The notes beneath the pieces are model-generated. The model was not told where the DNA came from, did no database searches, and saw nothing but the letters and a program-made list of their open reading frames with translations. This document shows positions 44,115-54,176 of a stretch of 64,000 nucleotides of DNA, one piece after another. Numbering within the stretch: position 1 is the first letter of the stretch; every line of letters begins with the position of its first letter. The DNA is taken from assembly GCF_037893015.1 (NCBI RefSeq), contig NC_133666.1:264609609-264673608 (forward strand), read 5' to 3'. Source of the stretch: Macrotis lagotis (lineage: Eukaryota; Chordata; Mammalia; Peramelemorphia; Peramelidae). The position numbers and the translations under genes were made by a program.

Positions 44115-47100
44115 GGTTAGGGTTATGATTAGGGTTAGGGTTAGGGTTAGGGTTAGGGTTAGTTTTAGGCTTAAGGTTAGTGTTAGATTAGGGTCAGGGT
44201 CAGGGTTAGTGTTAGCTTTAGGGTTAGGGTTAGGGTTAGGATTGGGTTTAGTGTTAGGCTTAAGATTAGTAATAGGGTTATTGTAAGGGTTATGGTTAGG
44301 GTTAAGGTTAGGGTTAGGGTTAGGGTTAGGGTTAGGGTTAGGGTTAGGGTTAGGGTTAGGGTTAGGGTTAGGGTTAGGGTTAGATTTAGGGTTAGTGTTA
44401 GATTTAGGGTTACAGTTAGTGTTAGGGTTTGTGCTAGTGTTAGGGTTAGGGTTAGGGGTAGGTGTAGGGTTAGGGTTAGGGTATTAGTTATGGTTAGCAT
44501 TAGGGTTAGGTTCGAAAAATATTCTTAGGGCTAGGGTTTGATTAGACAAAAGTGTTAGGCTTAGGGTTTAGTTAAGTTTAGAGTTAGGCTTAGGGTTATG
44601 ATTACAGCTAGGGTTACAGTTAGGGTTCAGAAATTAGTCTTTAGGGTTAGGGTTAGGGTTAGAGTTCGGGGGTAGGCTTAGGATTATGTTTAGGGTTAGG
44701 GTTAATGTCGGAAATTAGGGTTAGGCTTAGGGCTAGGGAATAGGGTTAGGGTTAGTGTTCAGGTTTGGGTTAGGGTTAGGGTTCCGGTTAAGGTTATATT
44801 TAGGGTTAGGGTTAGATTTAGGGTTAGAGTTAGGGTTAGTGTTTGGCTAGTTTTAGGGTTAGGGTTAGGGATTGGGATAGGGTTAGCGTTAGGGTTAGGG
44901 TTAGGATTAGTGTTAGGGTTAGGGTTAGGTTCGAAAAAACAATTAGTCTTAGGGCTAGGTTTGGCTCAGACAAAAGTGTTAGGGTTAGGGTTAGGCTTAG
45001 GCTTAGTGTTAGGCTTAGGGTTAGGATTTCATTCAGAAATTAGGATTTGGCTTAGGGTTAGTGAATAGAGTTAGGGTTGGAAAAATTAGCATTAGGGATA
45101 GGTTTAGGGTTAGGGTTGGGGTTTAGAGTTAGGGTTAGAGTTAGGGTTAGGGTTTTAGAGTTAGGGTTAGGGTTAGAGTTAGCATTAGAGTTAGGGTTAG
45201 GGTAGGGTTAGGGTTACGGTTAAGGTTAAGGTTAGGGTTACAGTTTGATTTAGGGTTAGGGTCAGATTTAAGGTCAGTGTTAGGTTTAGGGTTTGTGCCA
45301 GTGTTAGGGTTAAGGTTAGGTTTAGGCTTTGTGTTAGGCTTAGGGTTAGTATTTCATTCGGAAATTAGGGTTTGGCTTAGGGTTAGGAAATATGGTTAAG
45401 ATTAGTGTTAGGGTTAGATTTAAGGTTGGAAAAATTAGCGTTAAGGTTAGGTTTAGGGTTAGAGTTAGGGTCAGGGTCATGGTGAGTGTTAGGTTTAGGG
45501 TTAGGCTCAGTTTTAGGATTAGGGTTAGGGTTGGAAATAGGGTTAGGGTTAAGATTAGGCTTAGTGTTAGGGTTATTGTTACTGCTAGGGTTAGGAAGTT
45601 GTTTTAGGGTTAGTGTTAGGTTTAAGTTTAGGGTTAGGGTTAGGGTTAGGGTTAAGGTTATGGTTAGTCTTATGGTTAGTGTTAGGGAGTAGGGTTAGGG
45701 TTAGGGTTAGGGTTAGGTTTAGGTTTAGGTTTAGGGTTAGGTTTAGGGGTAGGGTTAGGGTTAGGGTTAGGCTTCGGAAATTAGGATTATGGTTAGGGTT
45801 AGAATTAGTGTTAATGTTAGGGTTAGGATTAGTTTTAGGGTTAGGGTTAGGGTTAGGGTTAGGGTCAGGGTCAGAGTTAGTGTTAGCTTTAGGGTTAGGT
45901 TTAGGTTTAGGATTAGGGTTGGGGTTTAGAATTACGTTAGGGTTAGGGTTAGGGTTAGGGTTAGGGTTAGGGTTAGGCTTTGGAAATTAGGATTATGGTT
46001 AGGTTAGAATTAGGGTTAGTGTTAGGGTTAGGATTAGTTTTAGGGTTAGGGTTAGTGTTAGATTAGGGTCAGGGTCAGAGTTAGTGTTAGCTTTAGGGTT
46101 AGGTTTAGGTTTAGGGTTAGGGTTAGGGTTAGGGTTAGGGTTAGGGTTAGGGTTAGGGTTAGGGTTAGGGTTATGATTAGGGTTAGGGTTAGGGTTTGGG
46201 TTAGGATTAGGATTAGTTTTAGGCTTAAGGTTAGTGTTAGATTAGGGTCAGGGTCAGGGTTAGTGTTAGCTTTGGGGTTAGGGTTAGGGTTAGGATTGGG
46301 TTTAGTGTTAGGCTTAAGATTAGTAATAGGGTTATTGTAAGGGTTATGGTTAGGGTTAAGGTTAGGGTTAGGGTTAGGGTTAGGGTTAGGGTTAGGGTTA
46401 GGGTTAGGGTTAGGGTTAGGGTTAGATTTAGGGTTAGTGTTAGATTTAAGGTTACAGTTAGTGTTAGGGTTTGTGCTAGTGTTAGGGTTAGGGTTAGGGG
46501 TAGGTGTAGGGTTAGGGTTAGGGTATTAGTTATGGTTAGCATTAGGGTTAGGTTCGAAAAATATTCTTAGGGCTAGGGTTTGATTAGACAAAAGTGTTAG
46601 GCTTAGGGTTTAGTTAAGTTTAGAGTTAGGCTTAGGGTTATGATTACAGCTAGGGTTACAGTTAGGGTTCAGAAATTAGTCTTTAGGGTTAGGGTTAGGG
46701 TTAGAGTTCGGGGGTAGGCTTAGGATTATGTTTAGGGTTAGGGTTAATGTCGGAAATTAGGGTTAGGCTTAGGGCTAGGGAATAGGGTTAGGGTTAGTGT
46801 TCAGGTTTGGGTTAGGGTTAGGGTTCCGGTTAAGGTTATATTTAGGGTTAGGGTTAGATTTAGGGTTAGAGTTAGGGTTAGTGTTTGGCTAGTTTTAGGG
46901 TTAGGGTTAGGGATTGGGATAGGGTCAGCGTTAGGGTTAGGGTTAGGATTAGTGTTAGGGTTAGGGTTAGGTTCGAAAAAACAATTAGTCTTAGGGCTAG
47001 GTTTGGCTCAGACAAAAGTGTTAGGGTTAGGGTTAGGCTTAGGCTTAGTGTTAGGCTTAGGGTTAGGATTTCATTCAGAAATTAGGATTTGGCTTAGGGT

Positions 47101-50100
47101 TAGTGAATAGAGTTAGGGTTGGAAAAATTAGCATTAGGGATAGGTTTAGGGTTAGGGTTGGGGTTTAGGGTTAGGGTTAGGGTTAGGTTTAGGGTTAGAG
47201 TTAGGGTTAGGGTAGGGTTAGGGTTACGGTTAAGGTTAAGGTTAGGGTTACAGTTTGATTTAGGGTTAGGGTCAGATTTAAGGTCAGTGTTAGGTTTAGG
47301 GTTTGTGCCAGTGTTAGGGTTAAGGTTAGGTTTAGGCTTTGTGTTAGGCTTAGGGTTAGTATTTCATTCGGAAATTAGGGTTTGGCTTAGGGTTAGGAAA
47401 TATGGTTAAGATTAGTGTTAGGGTTAGATTTAAGGTTGGAAAAATTAGCGTTAAGGTTAGGTTTAGGGTTAGAGTTAGGGTCAGGGTCATGGTGAGTGTT
47501 AGGTTTAGGGTTAGGCTCAGTTTTAGGATTAGGGTTAGGGTTGGAAATAGGGTTAGGGTTAAGATTAGGCTTAGTGTTAGGGTTATTGTTACTGCTAGGG
47601 TTAGGAAGTTGTTTTAGGGTTAGTGTTAGGTTTAAGTTTAGGTTTAGGGTTAGGGTTAGGGTTAAGGTTATGGTTAGTCTTATGGTTAGTGTTAGGGAGT
47701 AGGGTTAGGGTTAGGGTTAGGGTTAGGTTTAGGTTTAGGTTTAGGGTTAGGGTTAGGGTTAGGGTTAGGCTTCGGAAATTAGGATTATGGTTAGGGTTAG
47801 AATTAGTGTTAATGTTAGGGTTAGGATTAGTTTTAGGGTTAGGGTTAGTGTTAGATTAGGGTCAGGGTCAGAGTTAGTGTTAGCTTTAGGGTTAGGTTTA
47901 GGTTTAGGATTAGGGTTGGGGTTTAGAATTACGTTAGGGTTAGGGTTAGGGTTAGGGTTAGGCTTTGGAAATTAGGATTATGGTTAGGTTAGAATTAGGG
48001 TTAGTGTTAGGGTTAGGATTAGTTTTAGGGTTAGGGTTAGTGTTAGATTAGGGTCAGGGTCAGAGTTAGTGTTAGCTTTAGGGTTAGGTTTAGGTTTAGG
48101 GTTAGGGTTGGGGTTTAGAGTTACGTTAGGGTTAGGGTTAGGGTTAGGCTTCGGAAATTAGGATTAGGGTTAGGGTTATGATTAGGGTTAGGGTTAGGGT
48201 TTGGGTTAGGATTAGGATTAGTTTTAGGCTTAAGGTTAGTGTTAGATTAGGGTCAGGGTCAGGGTTAGTGTTAGCTTTAGGGTTAGGGTTAGGGTTAGGA
48301 TTGGGTTTAGTGTTAGGCTTAAGATTAGTAATAGGGTTATTGTAAGGGTTATGGTTAGGGTTAAGGTTAGGGTTAGGGTTAGGGTTAGGGTTAGGGTTAG
48401 GGTTAGGGTTAGGGTTAGGGTTAGGGTTAGGGTTAGATTTAGGGTTAGTGTTAGATTTAAGGTTACAGTTAGTGTTAGGGTTTGTGCTAGTGTTAGGGTT
48501 AGGGTTAGGGGTAGGTGTAGGGTTAGGGTTAGGGTATTAGTTATGGTTAGCATTAGGGTTAGGTTCGAAAAATATTCTTAGGGCTAGGGTTTGATTAGAC
48601 AAAAGTGTTAGGCTTAGGGTTTAGTTAAGTTTAGAGTTAGGCTTAGGGTTATGATTACAGCTAGGGTTACAGTTAGGGTTCAGAAATTAGTCTTTAGGGT
48701 TAGGGTTAGGGTTAGAGTTCGGGGGTAGGCTTAGGATTATGTTTAGGGTTAGGGTTAATGTCGGAAATTAGGGTTAGGCTTAGGGCTAGGGAATAGGGTT
48801 AGGGTTAGTGTTCAGGTTTGGGTTAGGGTTAGGGTTCCGGTTAAGGTTATATTTAGGGTTAGGGTTAGATTTAGGGTTAGAGTTAGGGTTAGTGTTTGGC
48901 TAGTTTTAGGGTTAGGGTTAGGGTTGGGGTTAGGGTTAGGGTTAGGGTTAGGGTTAGGGTTAGTGTTAGGGTTAGGGTTAGGTTCGAAAAAACAATTAGT
49001 CTTAGGGCTAGGTTTGGCTCAGACAAAAGTGTTAGGGTTAGGGTTAGGCTTAGGCTTAGTGTTAGGCTTAGGGTTAGGATTTCATTCAGAAATTAGGGTT
49101 AGGGTTAGGGTTAGGGTTAGGGTTAGTGAATAGAGTTAGGGTTGGAAAAATTAGCATTAGGGATAGGTTTAGGGTTAGGGTTGGGGTTTAGAGTTAGGGT
49201 TAGAGTTAGAGTTAGCATTAGAGTTAGGGTTAGGGTAGGGTTAGGGTTACGGTTAAGGTTAAGGTTAGGGTTACAGTTTGATTTAGGGTTAGGGTCAGAT
49301 TTAAGGTCAGTGTTAGGTTTAGGGTTTGTGCCAGTGTTAGGGTTAAGGTTAGGTTTAGGCTTTGTGTTAGGCTTAGGGTTAGTATTTCATTCGGAAATTA
49401 GGGTTTGGCTTAGGGTTAGGAAATATGGTTAAGATTAGTGTTAGGGTTAGATTTAAGGTTGGAAAAATTAGCGTTAAGGTTAGGTTTAGGGTTAGAGTTA
49501 GGGTCAGGGTCATGGTGAGTGTTAGGTTTAGGGTTAGGCTCAGTTTTAGGATTAGGGTTAGGGTTGGAAATAGGGTTAGGGTTAAGATTAGGCTTAGTGT
49601 TAGGGTTATTGTTACTGCTAGGGTTAGGAAGTTGTTTTAGGGTTAGTGTTAGGTTTAGGTTTAGGTTTAGGGTTAGGGTTAGGGTTAAGGTTATGGTTAG
49701 TCTTATGGTTAGTGTTAGGGAGTAGGGTTAGGGTTAGGGTTAGGGTTAGGTTTAGGGTTAGGGTTAGGGTTAGGGTTAGGGTTAGGGTTAGGGTTAGGGT
49801 TAGGGTTAGGCTTCGGAAATTAGGATTATGGTTAGGGTTAGAATTAGTGTTAATGTTAGGGTTAGGATTAGTTTTAGGGTTAGGGTTAGTGTTAGATTAG
49901 GGTCAGGGTCAGAGTTAGTGTTAGCTTTAGGGTTAGGTTTAGGTTTAGGATTAGGGTTGGGGTTTAGAATTACGTTAGGGTTAGGGTTAGGGTTAGGGTT
50001 AGGGTTAGGGTTAGGCTTTGGAAATTAGGATTATGGTTAGGTTAGAATTAGGGTTAGTGTTAGGGTTAGGATTAGTTTTAGGGTTAGGGTTAGTGTTAGA

Positions 50101-50400
50101 TTAGGGTCAGGGTCAGAGTTAGTGTTAGCTTTAGGGTTAGGTTTAGGTTTAGGGTTAGGGTTAGGGTTAGGGTTAGGGTTAGGGTTAGGCTTCGGAAATT
50201 AGGATTAGGGTTAGGGTTATGATTAGGGTTAGGGTTAGGGTTTGGGTTAGGATTAGGATTAGTTTTAGGCTTAAGGTTAGTGTTAGATTAGGGTCAGGGT
50301 CAGGGTTAGTGTTAGCTTTAGGGTTAGGGTTAGGGTTAGGATTGGGTTTAGTGTTAGGTTTAAGATTAGTAATAGGGTTATTGTAAGGGTTATGGTTAGG
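38555..50400 (+). repeat. Higher-order repeat: six ~2.0 kb units
   Basis: Units begin at AGATTTAGGGTTAGTGTTAG near 38555, 40376, 42361, 44382, 46424 and 48435, giving periods of 1821, 1985, 2021, 2042 and 2011 bp. Each unit carries the same ordered landmarks: GGTTCGAAAAATATTC, GTTCGGGGGTAGGC, GGTTCGAAAAAACAATTAG, GGATTTCATTCAGAAATTAGG, GAAATATGGTTAAGATTAG, GAAGTTGTTTTAGGG and GGCTTCGGAAATTAGG. A stretch near 42822, 44843 and 46885 translates identically over 66 residues, so the units are nearly identical. They differ mostly in the length of perfect TTAGGG runs. Confidence 0.92.
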
Positions 50401-50438
50401 GTTAAGGTTAGGGTTAGGGTTAGCATTAGGGTTAGGGT

Positions 50439-50469
<31 letters not shown>

Positions 50470-53400
50470 CTATGGTTAAGGTTAAGGTTAGGGTTAGGGT
50501 TAGGGTTAGATTTAGGGTTAGGGTCAGATTTAAGGTTAGCGTCAGGGTTTGGGTTTTTGCTAGTGTTAGGGTTAGGGTTAGGGTTAGGATTATGGTTAGG
50601 TTCAGAAAAACAATTAGTCTTAGGGTTAGGGTTGGATCAAACAAAAGTGTTCGCGTTAGGTTTACGTTTAGTCTTAGGCTTATGCTTAGGATTTTGTTCG
50701 GAAATTAGGGTTTTTCTTAGGTTTAGGGAATAGGGTTAGGGTTAGGGTTAGGGTTAGGATTAGAGTTAGGGTTGGAAAAATTAGCTTTAGGGTTAGTTTT
50801 AGGGTGAGGGTTGCGGTTTAGAGTTAGGGTTGGGGTTAGGGTTAGGGTTACGGTAGGGTTAGGGCTACGGTTAAGGTTAAGATTAGGGTTAGGGTTAGAT
50901 TTAGGGTTAGGGTCAGGTTTAAGGTTAGCATTAGGGTTTGGGTTTGTGCTAGTGTTAGGGTTAGGGTTAGGATTATGGTTAGGGTTAGGGTTAGGTTCAG
51001 TAAAAAAATTAGTCTTAAGGCTAATATTGGATCAAACAAAAGTGTTAGGGTTAGGTTTAGGTTTAGTGTTAGGCTTATGGTTAGGATTTCGTTGGGAAAT
51101 TAGGGTTTGTCTTAGGTTTAGGGAATAGAGTTAGTGTTAGGGTTAGGGTTAGAGTTAGGGTTGGAAAAATTAGCTTTAGGGTTAGGGTTAGGGTTTAGAG
51201 TTAGGATGAGGGTTAGGGTTAGGGTTAGGGTCAGGATTAGGGTTAAATTTAGGGGTAGGATTAGGATTAGGGTTAGGGTTTTTGTTATGGTTATGGTTAG
51301 GGTTAGGGTTTTGGTTAGTGTTAATTTTAGTGTTAGGGTTTCAGAAAAATTAGGTTTAGGGTCTGAAAATTAGGGTTAGGGTTTGGGTTAGGATTCGTGT
51401 TCGGGTTAGGGTTATAATTATGTTTAATGTTATGGTTAGGCCTGGATCAGAAATTAGGGTTAGTGTTAGGGTTAGGTTTAGGTTTAGGGTTAGGTTTATG
51501 GTTAGTGTTAGGTTTATGGTTAGGGTTAGTCTTAGGGTTACAGTTAGGGTTGAGGTTATGGTTACAGTTAATCTTAAGGTTAGGGTGAGGGTTAGATTTA
51601 GGGTTAGGGTTTGTGCTAATATTAGGGTTAGGGTTAGGGGAGGGGGAAGGTTAGGGTTAGGTTTAGGGTTAGGGTGAGGATTAGGCTTAGTTTTAGGCTT
51701 AGGGTTAGGGTTAGGTTCAGAAAATAATTAGTCTTAGGGCTAGGGTTGCATCAGAAGAAAGTGTTAAGGTTAGGGTTAGTTTTATGTTTAGGGTTAGGCT
51801 TAGGGTAAGGGTTTCTTTTGGAAATTAGGCTTAGGGTTAGGGAATAGGGTTAGGGTTGGAAAAATTAGGGTTAGGGTTAGGGTTATGGTTTAGGTTTATG
51901 GTTAGGGTTTGGGTTAAGGTTAGGGTTAGTGTTAGGGTTAGGGTCAGGGTTTGGGTTAGAGTTAGGGTTAGGGTTAGGGTTCGGAAATTAGGGTTAGGGT
52001 TATGGTTATGATTAGGGTTAGTGTTAGGATTAGGTTTACGGTTAGGGTTAGCATTAGGTTTAGGGTTAGGGTTAGGGTTAGGGTTAAGGTTAGGGTTAGG
52101 ATTAGTGTTAGGTTTAGATTTAGGGTTAGGTTTAGAGTTAGGGTTTGGGTTGCGATTAGCCTTAGGGTTAAGATTAGAATTAGGGTTATTGTCAGGGTTT
52201 GGGTTAAATTTAGGGTTGGTGTTAGGGTTATGGTTATGGCTAGGGTTAGGGAGTTGTTTTAGAGTTAGGGTTCAGCTTAGGCTTAGGGTTAGGGTTAGGG
52301 TTTGTTTTATGGTTAGGTTTAGGGTTAGGGTTAGGGAGTAGGGTTAGGGTTAGCATTAGGCTTAGGGTTAGGTTTAGGGTTAAGGTTAGGGTCAGAAATT
52401 ATGCTTAGGCTTTGGACTAGGCAATAGGATTAGGGTTAGTGTTCGTGTTCGGGTTAGGGTTACGGTCAAGTTTAAGGTTAGAGTTTGGTTTAGATTTAGG
52501 GTTAGGGTTAGATTTTAGATTAGGGTTAGGTTTAGGGTTTGTGATAGTGATATGGTTAGGATTAGGGTAGGGGTAGGGTTAGGTTTAGGTTTAGGATTAT
52601 GTTTAGGGTTAGGGTTAATGTCAGAAATTAGGGTTAGGTTTAGGGCTAGGTAATAGGTTTAGGGTTAGTCTTCAGGTTTGGGTTAGGGTTATGGTTACAG
52701 TTAAGGTTAAGTTTAGGGTTAGGGTTACATTTAGGGTTAGGGTTAGGGTTAGTGTTTTGCTAGTGTTAGGGTTAGGGTTTGGTATTGGGGTATGGTTAGG
52801 GTTAGGCTTAGGGTTAGTGTTAGGTTTAGGTTTAGGTGTTAGGGTTAGGGTTAGGTTTATTGGGTTTAGGGTTAAGATTAGGGTTATGGTTGGTTATGGC
52901 GAGGGTTAGGGAGTTGTTTTAGGGTTAGTGTTAGGTTTAAGTTTAGGTTTAGGTTTAGGGTTAAGGTTAGGGTTAGGGTTAGGCTTAGGGTTACATTTAG
53001 GTTTAGGGTTATGTTTAGGGTTAGTGTTACAGTTAAGGTTAAGGTTAGGGTTAAATTTTAGGGTTAGGGTTAGATTTAAGGTTAGCGTTAGGGTTTGTGC
53101 TAGTGTTAGGGTTAGGTTTAGGGGTAGGGGTAGGGTTGGGGTTACTATTATGGTTAGGGTCAGGGTTAGGGTTAGGCTTAGAGTTAGGGTTAGGTTCAGG
53201 AAAAAAATTAATCTTCGGGCTAGGTTTGGATCAGACAAAAGTGTTAGGGTTAGGGTTAGGCTTAGGTTTAGGGTTAATCTTAAGGTTAGGGTTTCATTTG
53301 GAAATTAGGGTTAGGCTTAGGGTTAGGGTTAGGGTTAGGTTTAGGGTTAGGGTTAGGGTTAGGGTTGGAAATATTAGGGTTAGGGTTAGGTTTAAGATTA

Positions 53401-54133
53401 GGGTTAGGTTTGGGGTTTAGGGTTAGGGTTAGGGCTAGGGTCAGGGTCAGGGTTAGTGTTATGGTTAGGGTTAGGGTTAGTTTTAGGGTTAAGGTTAGGG
53501 TTGGGATTGGGGTTAGGGTTAAGGTTAGGGTTAGGGTTAAGGTTATGGTTACGGCTAGTGTTAGGGAGTTGTTTTAGGGTTAGTGTTAGGTTTAGGTTTA
53601 GGTTTAGGTTTAGGGTTAGGATTAGGGTTAGGGTTAGCCTTAAGGTTAGGCTTACGATTATGGTTATGATTAATGTTAGGTTTAGATTTAGGGTTAGGGT
53701 TAGGTTTAAGTTTAAGTTTCGTTTTGGGGTTAGGCTTAGGGTTTGGGTTCACCTTAGCGTTAGGTTTAGGCTTAGGTTTAGCATTAGGGGTTGGAATTAG
53801 GATTAGGGTTAGGGTTAGGGTTCAGAATTAGGGTTAGGTTAGGGTTAGGGTTAGGGTTAGGGTTAGGGTTAGGGTTAGGGTTAGGGTTTTGAATAGGGTT
53901 ACTGTTAGGCTTAGGGTTAGTGTTAGGTTTAGGGTTAGCGTTATGGTTTCAGAAAATTAGGGTTAGGGTTAGGGTTAGCCTTAGGCTTTGGGTTAGGGTT
54001 ACAATTAGGGTTAGGGTTAGTGTTAGGTTTAGGGTTAAGGTCATGGTTTCGCATTAGTGTTAATGTTGGGGTTAGGGTTAGGTTTGGGCTTAGTGTCAGG
54101 GTTAGGGTTAGGATAATGGTTAGGATTAGTGTT
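50400..54133 (+). repeat. Right flank of the array, diverged non-HOR telomere-like repeat
   Basis: Landmarks of the array persist (CAAAAGTGTT modules near 50588, 50994, 51715 and 53193; GAGTTGTTTTAG near 52245, 52910 and 53565). The regular 2 kb spacing is lost and the sequence of units diverges. Runs of perfect hexamer reappear near 53840-53890. Confidence 0.85.
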
Positions 54134-54176
54134 AGCTGTGTGACTTTGGGCAGTTGACTCTTAACCCCATTATCTT
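54134..54176 (+). mobile_element. SINE 3' part, resuming after the telomere-like array
   Basis: AGCTGTGTGACTTTGGGCAG, then TTGACTCTTAACCCCATTATCTTATG, matches the family's GCTGTGTGACCTTGGGCAAGTCACTTAACCCCATTGCCTT. It has the same orientation as the cut SINE head at 27415-27456. About 55 bp of the SINE body between the two parts is absent. Confidence 0.82.

Larger units (their letters stand above)
27878..53245 (+). repeat. Recurring ~50 bp non-telomeric module within the array (about 24 copies)
   Basis: The module is GGTTCGGAAAAAAATTAG, then TCTTAGGGCTAGGG, then TTGGATCAGACAAAAGTGTT. Copies start near 27878, 29026, 31952, 32710, 35163, 36326, 36688, 38178, 38682, 38886, 40503, 40921, 42488, 42908, 44509, 44928, 46551, 46970, 48563, 48981, 50588, 50994, 51715 and 53193. 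The CAAAAGTGTT core and the run of A residues are kept in most copies, although neither is a one-step variant of TTAGGG. Confidence 0.88.
27457..54133 (+). repeat. 26.7 kb interstitial telomere-like (TTAGGG)n satellite array
   Basis: The G-rich strand of the vertebrate telomere hexamer reads 5' to 3' on the + strand throughout, with no inversion to CCCTAA. Perfect TTAGGG runs alternate with single-base variants (TTAGGT, TTAGTG, TTAAGG, TTACGG, TTATGG, TTCGGG, GTAGGG) and with short non-telomeric modules. Unique AT-rich sequence lies on both sides, so it is interstitial and not a chromosome end. The left edge has GGGTGA-type variants. The open frames inside it (up to 169 codons) are Leu-Gly or Val-Arg on the + strand and Thr-Leu or Asn-Pro on the minus strand, because two of three frames of TTAGGG lack stops. 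I do not call them genes. Confidence 0.98.

Noticed and set aside
27457..54133. A true chromosome end (terminal telomere)
   Set aside because: Unique AT-rich DNA and the rest of a SINE continue for 10 kb beyond the array, and the repeats are heavily degenerate.
27457..54133. CRISPR-like or other spaced-repeat array
   Set aside because: The spacing comes from nested satellite duplication in a vertebrate genome. There are no unique spacers or cas-like genes.
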